Below, one piece after another: positions 8,183-17,554 of a stretch of DNA of 64,000 bases (position 1 is its first letter; each line of letters begins with the position of its first letter). The notes beneath the pieces are model-generated. The model had not been told where the DNA came from. It was given only the letters and a program-made list of their open reading frames with translations, and searched no databases. The position numbers and the translations under genes are program-made. Source of the stretch: Rhizobiales bacterium Y(2018) (GTDB lineage Bacteria; Pseudomonadota; Alphaproteobacteria; Rhizobiales; Aestuariivirgaceae); the NCBI GenBank assembly GCA_005502925.1, contig SCPD01000005.1, forward strand, positions 248,001 to 312,000, written 5' to 3'.

Positions 8183-9562
8183 TTACTTGCCGCGCTTCAT
8201 TTCGGCTTGGACGGCGTCCACGACCTTCTGCAGCGCTGCCTTGGGATCGGCTTCCTCGCCTTTGAGGAAGGTTTCCCAGATCGGTTTGCCGATCACGAAT
8301 TGCTGCAGGCCGAAGATATGGTTGTTGATGGCCTTGGCCTTGTCGAGCTGGCCACGCACCAGGGAGACGAAGTCCGGCATCCAGTCGGGCTTCTTGGCTT
8401 CCCATTCCGCATAGATCGACTTGTAGGGCGGCAGCTGGCCAGGATGGCTGGTTTCGGTGCCGGCGATCGAGTCTTTCCAGATCTGCGCGTCATAGGTGAG
8501 CGCCTTGATGTATTCGGCCGCCTTCTCTTTGTTCTTGCCGTGTTTGAACAAAGCGCTGCCGGTGGTCCAGAACACCGTCGAGCCTTCGCCATTGGCGAAT
8601 TTCGGCAGCGGTCCGAGATGCAGGGCCTTCTGGTCGTCCCAGTTCTGGGCCATGCGCAACGGCGCGTTGAAGTATTTGGTGAAGTAGCCGACGCGCTGGG
8701 CGGCGAAGGCCACTTCGTCCGGCGTACCGTTGACGCCGCCGTCCGAGGCGCCCTCGAGCAGGATGTCGGGATGCGACACCGCCATGATGCTCTTCATGAG
8801 CTTCAGGGCTTCGACCGCCGCATCGCTGGTGAAGTCGAACAGGCCCTCGGAGGTGTAGACATTGGAGCTCATGCTGTGCGCAAACGGCGCCAGCGAGCGC
8901 CAGCCATGCGAGTCGAAGGTGGCGCCGAACGGAGCCGTCCCCGATTCCATGATCTTCTTGGCATTGGCCAGATGATCGTCCCAGGTGGCGGGAGCGGCAT
9001 CCGGCAGCCCGGCCTTGGTGGTCAGGCCCGAATGCCAGGAATTGCCGATCACGTCGAGGAAGAACGGCCAGCCATAGAGCTTGCCGTCGATCGTGTTCTC
9101 GGCGCGGATCGACGGGATCATGTCGTCGAGCACGTCTTTCGGGATATAATCGTCCCACGGCTCGATGACGCCGGCTTCCTTCATCGCCGACATTTCGACG
9201 AATGGCGTCTGGCCGACATAGACGTCCCAGGTGCTTTCATTGTTCTTGGCTTCGGCCACGAACCGTTCGATGCCGAAGCCTTCGACCGGCGCGATCTGGT
9301 AGTTGAGGCCAGGGAATTTCTCATTCACCTTCGGAATGCTCGGGTGAAGGTCCTGAATCCACTGATAGAAGGTGGGGGTCAGCGGACGGTCCTGCGCACG
9401 CGCCGAGCCGATGCCACCTTTCACCGCGGCGCCGACACCGGCGAGGCCAAGCCCTGCGGCCAGGCTGCGGGTCAGAAATTCGCGCCGGTCGATGCGGCCC
9501 TGCCGCAATTGCCGGGCCAGCGCATCCTGAACCAGATATTCCTCTTCCTTACGTATCTTCAT
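8183..9562 (-). CDS. Extracellular sugar-binding protein of ABC importer (Tat signal)
   Basis: A 459-aa family-1 extracellular solute-binding protein. The N terminus has a twin-arginine motif RREFLTRS (26-33) and a hydrophobic stretch ending near SARAQ, so it is probably exported folded by Tat. The long cytosolic N-region (MKIRKEEEYLVQDALARQLR) is unusual but common in this rhizobial subgroup. It is first in the operon with the two permeases. The ligand is unknown. Confidence 0.92.
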   Translation of the reverse strand: MKIRKEEEYLVQDALARQLRQGRIDRREFLTRSLAAGLGLAGVGAAVKGGIGSARAQDRPLTPTFYQWIQDLHPSIPKVNEKFPGLNYQIAPVEGFGIERFVAEAKNNESTWDVYVGQTPFVEMSAMKEAGVIEPWDDYIPKDVLDDMIPSIRAENTIDGKLYGWPFFLDVIGNSWHSGLTTKAGLPDAAPATWDDHLANAKKIMESGTAPFGATFDSHGWRSLAPFAHSMSSNVYTSEGLFDFTSDAAVEALKLMKSIMAVSHPDILLEGASDGGVNGTPDEVAFAAQRVGYFTKYFNAPLRMAQNWDDQKALHLGPLPKFANGEGSTVFWTTGSALFKHGKNKEKAAEYIKALTYDAQIWKDSIAGTETSHPGQLPPYKSIYAEWEAKKPDWMPDFVSLVRGQLDKAKAINNHIFGLQQFVIGKPIWETFLKGEEADPKAALQKVVDAVQAEMKRGK

Positions 9563-9756
9563 CGTTTTCTCCCGGATTATTGTTCAGCCCTTGGGGGCTG
9601 TCGTTTTAGTTGGCAAACACGATTGTCGAAGATGTCCGTACCTGCATAGCTGTCGCCGCTGAACCTCGAGTTCCGGTCGAGCGGAACGGAACAGGCATAT
9701 CTGCACGTATTCGGTGTTCTCCTCTTGAAGAGGCCTCGACAGGTCGGAAGCCCTAG

Positions 9757-9769
9757 ATTATCAGATAAT
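9757..9769. promoter_or_regulatory. Palindrome ATTATCAGATAAT upstream of SDR gene
   Basis: A perfect 6-1-6 palindrome lies 37 bp before the SDR start, in the 243-bp divergent region between the SDR and the sugar-binding protein. It looks like an operator for a dimeric regulator (GntR-like spacing), but no regulator gene is adjacent. Confidence 0.45.
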
Positions 9770-9805
9770 ATGAAGGTGCCAAGACATCTCAACGAGGTTT
9801 AGCCA

Positions 9806-10585
9806 ATGAATGTGCTCGATCGTTTCCGCCTGGATGGAAAGCGTCTTTTCATAACCGGCGGCAGCCGCGGTTTCGGGCGGGTCATTGCGCTGGCGGCGGC
9901 GGAAGCGGGCGCCGACATCATCATTAACGGGCGTGATCCGGCCGCTTTGGCCAAGACCGCCGACGAGGTGCGTGAGCGTGGCCGCGAGGTCCGCACCTAT
10001 CCGGGCGACATCGCCGATCCGGCCTTCTGCGAGGATCTCTGCGCCCGCGTGATCGCCGAGGCCGGCCCCGTCGATATCCTGGTCAATAATGTCGGCGGCC
10101 GCAATCTCGCGGCCAAGATCGAGGAAACCTCGCTCGACCAATGGCAGACCGGCGTCGATCTCAACCTGACCCATGTCTTCCTCTGCACCAAGATGTTCGG
10201 GACCGAGATGCTGAAGCGCGGCAAGGGCCGGGTCATCAATATCGCCTCGATCAGCGGCATGGTCGCCAATCGCGGCATTGGCGGGCGCCATTATGAAACG
10301 ACCAAGGCGGCGGTGATCCATTTCACCCGCGCCACCGCCGCCGACTGGGCGCCGCGCGGCGTCACCGTCAACGCCATCTGCCCCGGCCTGTTCATGACCG
10401 AGCCCAATCTCGCCTGGTCGAAGTCGCATCCCGAGGTCATCGAAACCTTCGTGCGCCAGGTGCCGATGGGCCGCACCGGCGAGCCCGAAGAGATCGGCCC
10501 ACTCGCCGTCTATCTCGCCTCCGATGCCTCCAACTATGTCACCGGCGCGAGCTTCGTGATCGACGGCGGCTACACGCTGTGGTGA
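9806..10585 (+). CDS. SDR family oxidoreductase
   Basis: A 259-aa classical short-chain dehydrogenase/reductase. The NAD(P) motif is TGGSRGFG (17-24). NNVGG replaces the usual NNAGG, and the catalytic residues are Ser150, Tyr163 and Lys167 (YETTK). It resembles gluconate 5-dehydrogenase / 3-oxoacyl-ACP reductase types. Divergent placement from the sugar importer suggests oxidation or reduction of the imported sugar or its acid. The substrate is not determined. Confidence 0.93.
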   Translation: MNVLDRFRLDGKRLFITGGSRGFGRVIALAAAEAGADIIINGRDPAALAKTADEVRERGREVRTYPGDIADPAFCEDLCARVIAEAGPVDILVNNVGGRNLAAKIEETSLDQWQTGVDLNLTHVFLCTKMFGTEMLKRGKGRVINIASISGMVANRGIGGRHYETTKAAVIHFTRATAADWAPRGVTVNAICPGLFMTEPNLAWSKSHPEVIETFVRQVPMGRTGEPEEIGPLAVYLASDASNYVTGASFVIDGGYTLW

Positions 10586-10647
10586 TGGAAACATCCGCCC
10601 CGCAACGCGGCTAGAGTAATTTACAATCTCTCACAAGAGATGCGGTT

Positions 10648-10855
10648 CTCCCCTCGCCCCGCGAGAGCGGGGAGAGGGAGGGGCCCATTGCGAAGCAATG
10701 GGAAGGTGAGGGGCACCCGGTCTCCTTGTGCAAGGAAAGAGCGGGTCTACCGCAAATCCCGCGTCAGTCAGAAACAAGGGTAACAGGGATGCCCCTCACC
10801 CTCCCAACGCTGGCGCGTTGGGCCCCTCCCTCTCCCCTCTTCGAGGGGCGAGGGG
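10648..10855. repeat. MITE-like inverted-repeat element, family R4
   Basis: About 208 bp between the SDR and the amidase. The left end (CCCCTCGCCCC, then GGGGAGAGGGAGGGGCCCA, then GGTGAGGGGCA) is matched in inverted form at the right end (TGCCCCTCACC, TGGGCCCCTCCCTCTCCCC, GGGGCGAGGGG), giving terminal inverted repeats of roughly 65 bp. Each arm holds its own small hairpin. No coding capacity is apparent. Confidence 0.75.
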
Positions 10856-10861
10856 TGCTTC

Positions 10862-12334
10862 CTACAGCTTGACCTGCTTATACGTATCCATCCACGGCCG
10901 TACGCGCTCGAAGGTTGCGCTCGCGGCGAAGACGTCCTCATCGGCGTAACGCCGTCCGACGATCTGCAGGCCGACCGGCAGGCCGTTCGAGGCGAGTCCG
11001 GCCGGCACGGTCGCTGCCGGATAGCCGATGAAATTGATGAGGAAGGTCATGCACCAGCCGATCAGCCGGTTGATCTCTTCGCCCTCGACCTCTTTCGGTC
11101 CCACCGTATTGCCGTCTGTCGCGTTGTCGACGGCGAGGCAGGACAGTGTCGGCGACACCAGATAGTCATAACGGTCGAGCACCTTGCGCAGCGCGTCGAA
11201 GACGTCGGACCGTATGATCTCGTCATTGATGAAGTCATTCACTGTCAGCTTGCGGCCGATCTCGTCCCAATACCAGAGCTCCGGCGGCAGATCGTTATAG
11301 TGGTCGCGCTTGAGATCGATGCCTTCGCGCTTGAAGCCTTCGAGCGCCGCCACCTGCTTGGGCGCGATGAGCCGGCACCACATGTCGCTCAAAGCCATGT
11401 GCGAATGCGGGATGTCGATCTTCACTTCCTCGACATGGGCGCCCGCTTCCTCGAAGGCCTTGACTGCCTTGTCGGTCACCGCGATGACGCGCTTGTCGAC
11501 CGGGAAGATGCCATAGTCGCGCGTATAGGCGATCTTCTTGCCGGCGATCGAGCGCTTGAGCGCGCCCATGAAATCGGCCTCGCCTTCGATGCAATAAGGA
11601 TCGCGTGAATCGTAGCCCTGGAGCGCCGTCATCGCCAGCGCGCTGTCCTCGACGGTGCGGGTGATCGGGCCTTCGAAGATGAAGGGAACATTGCCACCGA
11701 ACGCATCGGGGCGCGTCACCAGCGGCACGCGGCCGAAAGCCGGCTTATAGCCGAAGACGCCACACCAGGAAGCCGGAATGCGGATCGAGCCGCCGCCATC
11801 GGTGCCTTCGCACATGGAGAGAAGGCCCGCCGCCACGGCGCCGGCCGCACCCCCCGACGAGCCGCCGGTGTTCTTGCTGAGATCGAACGGGTTCCGCGAC
11901 GGACCGAAGAGATAGTTGTCGCAGGTGCCGCGGAAGCCGAAGACCGGGCTGTTGGTCTTGCCGACCATGACGGCGCCGGCTTTCTCCATGCGTTCGGTGA
12001 ACATGCAGGATATATTGGTCACATAGTTCTTGAGCGCGCGGATGCCGCCGAATGTGGTGACCCAGCCCGGCTTGAAGTCGAAGCAGTCCTTCATCGCGAT
12101 CGGCACGCCATGATAGGCGCCGAGCTTGTCGCCGCGCATGACCGCTTCTTCCGCCTTCTTCGCCGCCTTGCGCGCGTCGTCATAGCCGAAGATCACCAGT
12201 GCATTGATCTTGGAATTAAGCGTCTCGATGCGCTTGATGGCGGCGTCCAGCACTTCGACCGGCGAGATCTCCTTGGCGCGGATGCGCCTCGCCAGGCTCG
12301 CCGCCGATTCGGTTTTCGCAAGGTCTTCGCTCAT
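10862..12334 (-). CDS. Amidase (amidase-signature family)
   Basis: A 490-aa hydrolase of amides with the Ser-cisSer-Lys triad: Lys82 (AMKDCF), Ser159 (in GGSSGG) and nucleophile Ser183 (GTDGGGSIRIP). It is full length for the family and resembles 6-aminohexanoate-cyclic-dimer hydrolase and other catabolic amidases, not GatA, since no gatB or gatC is near. It lies 16 bp after cutC on the same strand, so probably cotranscribed. The substrate is unknown. Confidence 0.92.
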   Translation of the reverse strand: MSEDLAKTESAASLARRIRAKEISPVEVLDAAIKRIETLNSKINALVIFGYDDARKAAKKAEEAVMRGDKLGAYHGVPIAMKDCFDFKPGWVTTFGGIRALKNYVTNISCMFTERMEKAGAVMVGKTNSPVFGFRGTCDNYLFGPSRNPFDLSKNTGGSSGGAAGAVAAGLLSMCEGTDGGGSIRIPASWCGVFGYKPAFGRVPLVTRPDAFGGNVPFIFEGPITRTVEDSALAMTALQGYDSRDPYCIEGEADFMGALKRSIAGKKIAYTRDYGIFPVDKRVIAVTDKAVKAFEEAGAHVEEVKIDIPHSHMALSDMWCRLIAPKQVAALEGFKREGIDLKRDHYNDLPPELWYWDEIGRKLTVNDFINDEIIRSDVFDALRKVLDRYDYLVSPTLSCLAVDNATDGNTVGPKEVEGEEINRLIGWCMTFLINFIGYPAATVPAGLASNGLPVGLQIVGRRYADEDVFAASATFERVRPWMDTYKQVKL

Positions 12335-12350
12335 GGACAGGTTTTCCTCC

Positions 12351-13133
12351 TCAATCTTTTGTGTTCTTGATCACCTGGGTGATGATGTCGCCCGAGGTGA
12401 CGAGCCGGTCGAATTCGGGCGGGCGCAATTCGCCGCCCATGAAGACATGGCCGCGGCGGAAGCGCATGCCGCCGGCCTCCGCCGTAAGTGCGGCGAAATG
12501 CACTTCTTTCGGATGCGCCGCCGCGATGATGCGCGCTACATTGCGCGTCGTGATGCCGCCGCCCGGCATGACGATGATACGTTCGCCGGCGCGCCTGATG
12601 AGTTCGGTTATGAGCGGCAGGCCCTCGAGCACGCTCGCTTCCTGGCCGGAAGTCAGCACCCGCTCGACGCCGAGCTTGATCAGGGTTTCGAGCGCCGCGA
12701 AGGGATCACGCGCCATGTCGAAGGCGCGGTGGAAGGTCACCGACAACGGCCGCGCCGCGGCGATCAGCCTGGCCGTGCGGTCGGCATCGATGTCGCCTTC
12801 GGGGTTGAGAAGGCCGATCACCACGCCATCGGCGCCTTCGGCCTTGGCGGCCGCGATATCGGTCAGCATGACCGCATATTCATCATCGTTGAACAGAAAG
12901 TCGCCGCCGCGCGGCCGGATGATCACATGGAGACCGATGCCGGCGACCTTGCGTGCGGCGCGGATGAGGCCGAGGCTCGGCGTGGTGCCGCCTTCGAGAA
13001 GATTGGCGCACAGCTCGACGCGTTGCGCACCCGCATCCTTGGCGGCGCGCACGCCGGCGACAGAATCCACGCAAATTTCGTAGATCACCCCGAAAGACCC
13101 CAGATCACGGCGGACCGCGGGCATTGAGCGCAT
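12351..13133 (-). CDS. cutC: CutC family protein (copper homeostasis / TIM-barrel)
   Basis: A 260-aa TIM-barrel protein of the CutC family. Typical motifs are YEICVDSVAG, RVELCANLLEGGTTPS, VIIRPRGGDF, VTFHRAFDM, VLTSGQ and IIVMPGGGI. The link to copper in E. coli is disputed, so its function should be treated as open. The start is uncertain: ATG at 13133 lacks a ribosome binding site, and GTG at 13088 (VIYEICVDS) begins where most family members begin. It is upstream of the amidase gene in a probable two-gene operon. Confidence 0.9.
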   Translation of the reverse strand: MRSMPAVRRDLGSFGVIYEICVDSVAGVRAAKDAGAQRVELCANLLEGGTTPSLGLIRAARKVAGIGLHVIIRPRGGDFLFNDDEYAVMLTDIAAAKAEGADGVVIGLLNPEGDIDADRTARLIAAARPLSVTFHRAFDMARDPFAALETLIKLGVERVLTSGQEASVLEGLPLITELIRRAGERIIVMPGGGITTRNVARIIAAAHPKEVHFAALTAEAGGMRFRRGHVFMGGELRPPEFDRLVTSGDIITQVIKNTKD

Positions 13134-13231
13134 AAGCGCGCGAAGATTTCAAGAGACCGGAAGCTGCGATAGGGTCGAAAGCTACGGCGTTTCCCGATCA
13201 GCCGATGTGCGGGAAACTCATGGGCCGATCG

Positions 13232-14512
13232 CTACGGCGCTTTTTTCTTCTTCTGCTGCACTTTCTTCTTTTTCTTCGGCGCCGGCGTTTCCTGCGCCGC
13301 GGCGGGCTGGATGCGCTCTTCGGTTGCACGCGCGAGCGCGGCGATCGAGGCGAAGCTTTCCGGCGTCATCACTTCGCAATAGCCATTCTGCTTGCGGAAA
13401 GTGGAGCAGACCGACAGCGAGGCGGACTGGTCGAGATTCCACACCATGGCGTTGAAGCCATTGGCGCCCGGCACCCGCACCACGCCGTTGACCGAATTGT
13501 CGACCATGTCGCGCACGCCGAGGAGGCGGCCGCGCAGCGCCATATCGGCGGTTTCCGGCTTGTCATAGGAGCCGAAGGAAACACCCCAGCCGGTGAGGGT
13601 CGAGGCCTTGGCGACGGCGGTGGGCTTGCCCTTGCAGATGGTCTGCGTCATGTCGGCCGGCACCACCGCGCCCAGTTCCATATTGGCGATCTGGCCGATG
13701 CGGATCTGCTGCGGCTGCGGCGGCTTGGCGAAGCCCGCGGTCAGCATCATCTCGGCGAGATCGGCGCGCGCCTTGCCGCCGGGGGCGCCGAGCACGATGG
13801 CGATCAGCTTGCGGCCATTCTCGCTCGCCGAGGCGGTGAGATTGTAACCGGAATTGCACACGAAGCCGGTCTTCATGCCGTCGGCCGTCTTCATCTGGCG
13901 CAACAGGCTATTGCGGTTGCGCAATTGCCGCTTGCCCAGCGTCACCGCGGCTTGCGAGAAATAATGCGTATGTTCCGGATAGTCGCGCAGCAATGCCGCG
14001 GCGAGCACGCCGATATCGCGGGCACTCGTCACCTGGCGCGGATCGAACAGGCCGTTCGGATTGGCGTAATGCGTCGCCGTCATGCCGAGACGTTTGGCCT
14101 CGGCATTCATCCTCTTGGCGAATTCGGTATAGGTGCCGCTGGTGCCTTCCGCAAGGACATAGGCCATGTCGTTGGCGGAATAGACGAGCAGCATCTGCAG
14201 AGCGAGATCGACGGTGATGGTCGAACCCGGCCGCATGCCGACCTTGCTCGCCGGCTGACCCGAGGCGAGCTCGGATACGGTGAGCTTCTGGTCGAGCTGC
14301 ATCTCGCCGCGCTTCAATTTCTCGAAGACGACGTAAGCGGTCATCAATTTGGTGAGGGAAGCGGGATACCAGGGTTCCCCGGCGCGATCCTGCGAGATGA
14401 CTTCGCCGGTGGCGGCGTCGAAGACGAGAGAAGGTCCGGCGAGGGCCGGCGTCGCGGCAAGGCTACCCGCTATGAACAGGCTTATGGCTTTGAGACGTAA
14501 CCGTGCCGCCAC
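13232..14512 (-). CDS. D-alanyl-D-alanine carboxypeptidase (peptidase S11, DacA/DacF type)
   Basis: A 426-aa periplasmic low-molecular-weight penicillin-binding protein that trims peptidoglycan stem peptides. A signal peptide (about residues 1-25, ending TPALA) is followed by SLTK (52-55), SAN (111-113) and KTG (213-215). The C-terminal region includes a domain seen in alphaproteobacterial homologues and ends in a Pro/Ala/Lys-rich tail (PAPKKKKK, KKKKAP) that could bind the anionic wall or membrane. It is monocistronic in appearance. Confidence 0.94.
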   Translation of the reverse strand: MAARLRLKAISLFIAGSLAATPALAGPSLVFDAATGEVISQDRAGEPWYPASLTKLMTAYVVFEKLKRGEMQLDQKLTVSELASGQPASKVGMRPGSTITVDLALQMLLVYSANDMAYVLAEGTSGTYTEFAKRMNAEAKRLGMTATHYANPNGLFDPRQVTSARDIGVLAAALLRDYPEHTHYFSQAAVTLGKRQLRNRNSLLRQMKTADGMKTGFVCNSGYNLTASASENGRKLIAIVLGAPGGKARADLAEMMLTAGFAKPPQPQQIRIGQIANMELGAVVPADMTQTICKGKPTAVAKASTLTGWGVSFGSYDKPETADMALRGRLLGVRDMVDNSVNGVVRVPGANGFNAMVWNLDQSASLSVCSTFRKQNGYCEVMTPESFASIAALARATEERIQPAAAQETPAPKKKKKVQQKKKKAP

Positions 14513-14676
14513 AATGTCTTCCTTCTAATCTCTGAACGCCCCGTCTCTCTTGCCGAAGTACCTCAGCCGGAGACGAAGATCAACCTATAGCCTGAAGGGT
14601 AAATCCCGCGAAATATCAGGTTAAGATCAAATTTTGTCGAGATTACGTAAGGCGTTCCGGATTGTCGCGACGGGTT

Positions 14677-14704
14677 CCATGGCCGCCCTTGCGGACGGCC
14701 ATGG
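14677..14704 (-). terminator. Hairpin after carboxynorspermidine dehydrogenase gene
   Basis: CCATGGCCG and CGGCCATGG form a perfect 9-bp stem with a 10-nt loop, six bases past the stop codon. It has no T-tract, so it may be a stabilising or weak terminator structure. Confidence 0.5.
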
Positions 14705-14710
14705 ATCGGG

Positions 14711-15994
14711 TCAAGCGCGGCGCCGCAATTGTGCCGGCTGTTCGCTCACATCCGCTGTTTCATTCAGCGGCCGGTCACCGGTTTCGTCCCTGACTCTTGT
14801 AGCAAGTCCCATCTCGTCGAGAAGGGTGAGGAACGGTTTGGGCGGCAATTCCTCGATATTCGCCATCTTGCCGACATCCCAGTCGCCGCGGGCGACGAGG
14901 ATGGCGGCGGCCGCCGCCGGCACGCCCGCCGTATAGGAGATCGCCTGGCTGCCGACCTCGCGGAACGCTTCGGCGTGATCGGCGATATTGTAGATGAAAA
15001 CCTCGCGCGGTCTGCCGTCCTTCACGCCTTTCACCAGATCGCCGATGCAGGTCTTGCCGGCGTAGTCGGGCGCCAGCGATGAGGGATCGGGCAGCACCGC
15101 CTTCACCACCTTGAGCGGCACCACTGTCTGGCCTTCCGCCGTCGTCACCGGCTGTTCCGAGAGCAGGCCCAGCGACTTCAGCACGGTGAAGACGCTGATG
15201 TAGCGGTCGCCGAAGCCCATCCAGAAGCGGATATTGGGCACATCGAGCGTGCGCGACAGCGAGTGGATCTCGTCATGCCCGGTCATATAGGTCATGCGTT
15301 TGCCGACCACCGGCAGATCCCATTCCTGGGCCACCTCGAACATTTTGTTCGCCGTCCATTGACCCTTCTGCCACGACCAGACCTGTCCGGTGAATTCGCG
15401 GAAATTGATCTCGGGATCGAAATTGGTGGCGAAATACCGCCCATGATCGCCGGCATTGATGTCGATGATGTCGATGGACTCGATCCGGTCGAAATAATCA
15501 TCGCGTGCGAGGCGCGCATAGGCGTTGACCACGCCCGGATCGAAGCCGGCGCCGAGCAGCGCCGTGACGCCCTTCGCCGCGCAGTCGTCGCGGCGCTTCC
15601 ATTCGTAATTACCGTACCAGGGCGGCGTCTCGCAGATTTTTTGGGGATCCTCATGGATCGCCGTGTCGATATAGGCGGCGCCGGTCGCAAGACAGGCGGA
15701 CAGCACCGACATATTGAGGAAGGACGAGCCCACATTGATGACGATCTGGCTTTGGGTCTCGCGGATGAGCGCCGCCGTCTTCTCGACATCGAGCGCGTCG
15801 AGCCGGTGCGCCGCGAGACGCCGGCCGGTCACCGCATTGCGCTTCTCATGGACGGTGCGGATGATCGCCTCGCATTTGCCGAGGGTGCGTGAGGCGATAT
15901 GGATGTCGCCCAGGAGATCGTTGTATTGCGCGCATTTATGCGCGACGACTTGCGCCACGCCGCCGGCGCCAATGATGAGGACGTTCTTCTTCAT
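14711..15994 (-). CDS. Carboxynorspermidine (carboxyspermidine) dehydrogenase, saccharopine dehydrogenase family
   Basis: A 427-aa NAD(P)-dependent enzyme that condenses aspartate semialdehyde with a diamine to carboxynorspermidine or carboxyspermidine, the first step of the alternative spermidine route. The N-terminal Rossmann motif is LIIGAGGVAQVVAHK. Conserved GAAYIDTAIHEDP and GAGFDPGVVNAYAR match the carboxynorspermidine synthase subgroup rather than lysine saccharopine dehydrogenase. Its partner decarboxylase NspC is 39 bp upstream on the same strand, which supports the assignment strongly. Confidence 0.93.
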   Translation of the reverse strand: MKKNVLIIGAGGVAQVVAHKCAQYNDLLGDIHIASRTLGKCEAIIRTVHEKRNAVTGRRLAAHRLDALDVEKTAALIRETQSQIVINVGSSFLNMSVLSACLATGAAYIDTAIHEDPQKICETPPWYGNYEWKRRDDCAAKGVTALLGAGFDPGVVNAYARLARDDYFDRIESIDIIDINAGDHGRYFATNFDPEINFREFTGQVWSWQKGQWTANKMFEVAQEWDLPVVGKRMTYMTGHDEIHSLSRTLDVPNIRFWMGFGDRYISVFTVLKSLGLLSEQPVTTAEGQTVVPLKVVKAVLPDPSSLAPDYAGKTCIGDLVKGVKDGRPREVFIYNIADHAEAFREVGSQAISYTAGVPAAAAAILVARGDWDVGKMANIEELPPKPFLTLLDEMGLATRVRDETGDRPLNETADVSEQPAQLRRRA

Positions 15995-16033
15995 TTCGGG
16001 TGGGTGCCTCCTTTCGAGGGGGTTAGCGAGGGC

Positions 16034-17134
16034 TCACGACAGGCTCGCGAGATAATCCTCATATGAAAATGCGCGTTTGAGATTCAGGCTGCCATCGGGC
16101 TCGCGCAGCACGATCGAAGGCATCTGCACGCCGTTGAACCAGTTCTTCTTCACCATCGTGTAGCCGGCGGCATCCTGGATCGAGAGCCGGTCGCCGGGCT
16201 TCAGCCGTTCGGCGAAAGCAAACTCGCCGAAAATATCGCCGGCGAGACAGGACTTGCCGCAGATCATGATGCGGTAGGGTCCGGCATCGGGCGCGATCTT
16301 GGCGCTTTGCCGGTAGATGAGGAGATCGAGCATATGCGCCTCGATCGAGCTGTCGACGATGGCGAGATCCTTGCCGTTGTGGAGCATATCGAGCACCGTC
16401 ACTTCGAGCGTCGTGCTTTTCGTCACCGCCGCCTCGCCGGGCTCGAGATAGACCTGCACGCCATGGCGTGCGCTGAAGCGCTTGAGGCGGTCGGCGAAAT
16501 CGGCGAGCGGATAATCCTCGCCGGTGAAATGGATGCCGCCGCCGAGGCTCACCCAGTCGACCTCACGCAGGAGCAGCCCGAAGCGTTCCTCGATCTCGCC
16601 CAGCATCCGGTCGAACAGCGCGAAATCGCCATTCTCGCAATTATTGTGGATCATGAAGCCGTCGATGCGGCCGAGCACGGTTTTGATCCGCTCCGGATCC
16701 CATTCGCCGAGCCGGCTATAGGGGCGCGCCGGATCGGCGAGGTCGAAGCCCGACGAGCTGATGCCGGGATTGAGACGCAGGCCGCGTCCGATTCCCGCCG
16801 CCTTGTGGGCGAAACGCTCGAGCTGGCTGATCGAATTGAAGATGATCTTGTCGGCATGCGACATGACCTGATCGATCTCGTGATCGGCGAAGGCGACGCT
16901 GTAGGCATGCGTCTCGCCGCCGAATTTTTCGGCGCCGAGCCGTACCTCGTTGAGCGACGAGGATGTCGTGCCGTCCATATGCGGGCGCATGAGATCGAAG
17001 ACCGACCAGGTGGCGAAACATTTGAGCGCCAGCAGCACCTTGGCGCCGGAACGTGCGCGCAACTCGTCGATCCGGGCGAGATTGCGCGCGAGCTTCGTCT
17101 TGTCGATCAGGTAATAAGGCGTCTGCACGGTCAT
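16034..17134 (-). CDS. nspC: Carboxynorspermidine decarboxylase
   Basis: A 366-aa PLP-dependent fold-III decarboxylase completing the aspartate-semialdehyde route to spermidine or norspermidine. The PLP lysine is Lys38 in LLALKCFATWS. Conserved GTTSSSLNEVRLG, NPGISSS, HNNCEN and LEPGEA follow, and CGKSCLAGD supplies the active-site cysteine region. It forms an operon with the dehydrogenase downstream and with NUDIX and PTS IIA genes upstream. Confidence 0.95.
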   Translation of the reverse strand: MTVQTPYYLIDKTKLARNLARIDELRARSGAKVLLALKCFATWSVFDLMRPHMDGTTSSSLNEVRLGAEKFGGETHAYSVAFADHEIDQVMSHADKIIFNSISQLERFAHKAAGIGRGLRLNPGISSSGFDLADPARPYSRLGEWDPERIKTVLGRIDGFMIHNNCENGDFALFDRMLGEIEERFGLLLREVDWVSLGGGIHFTGEDYPLADFADRLKRFSARHGVQVYLEPGEAAVTKSTTLEVTVLDMLHNGKDLAIVDSSIEAHMLDLLIYRQSAKIAPDAGPYRIMICGKSCLAGDIFGEFAFAERLKPGDRLSIQDAAGYTMVKKNWFNGVQMPSIVLREPDGSLNLKRAFSYEDYLASLS

Positions 17135-17140
17135 CGTTCT

Positions 17141-17554
17141 TCACTCGACACTGAGAATGAGGGATTTGAGCTCGTCTTCATCGACGAGGCTGGCGGCTTC
17201 CACGGCGGTGAACCATTGGCGGCGGCGCTGATGCCGTTCCGGCCAGCGTTTGAGCTCGCTCACCACGCCGAAGGGAAAGACTTCGACGCGACAGGTCAGC
17301 GACCGTCCGGCGGGCCGGCGCTTGGTGTAATGATAGGCGCCGATCGCCTGCGCTTGTATCTCGCCTTCGATGCCGGCTTCCTCGAAGGCTTCGCGCGCCG
17401 CGACTTCCCAGCCGTCCTTGCCGCGCATCGGCCAGCCTTTGGGAATGATCCAGCGGCCGGTGTCGCGCGAGGTGATCAGCAATATGTCGCTCCTCCCTGA
17501 GGCCGACGGACGGAGTGGCAGCGCTCCATATTGCAGCCGGATCGGCGCGCTCAC
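17141..17554 (-). CDS. NUDIX hydrolase
   Basis: A 137-aa NUDIX protein of the diphosphoinositol-polyphosphate or diadenosine-polyphosphate hydrolase type. The box reads PKGWPMRGKDGWEVA, then AREAFEEAGI: the REAFEEAG core is intact, but the first Glu of the consensus is Lys. It overlaps the PTS IIA gene upstream (ATGA) and lies 6 bp before nspC. The substrate is unknown; a house-cleaning role or regulation of polyphosphorylated signals is possible. Confidence 0.88.
   Translation of the reverse strand: MSAPIRLQYGALPLRPSASGRSDILLITSRDTGRWIIPKGWPMRGKDGWEVAAREAFEEAGIEGEIQAQAIGAYHYTKRRPAGRSLTCRVEVFPFGVVSELKRWPERHQRRRQWFTAVEAASLVDEDELKSLILSVE

Noticed and set aside
8207-9649. A 480-codon plus-strand frame opposite the sugar-binding protein
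   Set aside because: No recognisable domain. The minus-strand gene has a Tat signal and family motifs, so the plus frame is a shadow.
13205-14500. A 431-codon open frame on the plus strand
   Set aside because: It is antisense to the D,D-carboxypeptidase gene, which has all catalytic motifs. The antisense product is His/Arg/Gly-rich and low in complexity, typical of a shadow frame in high-GC DNA.
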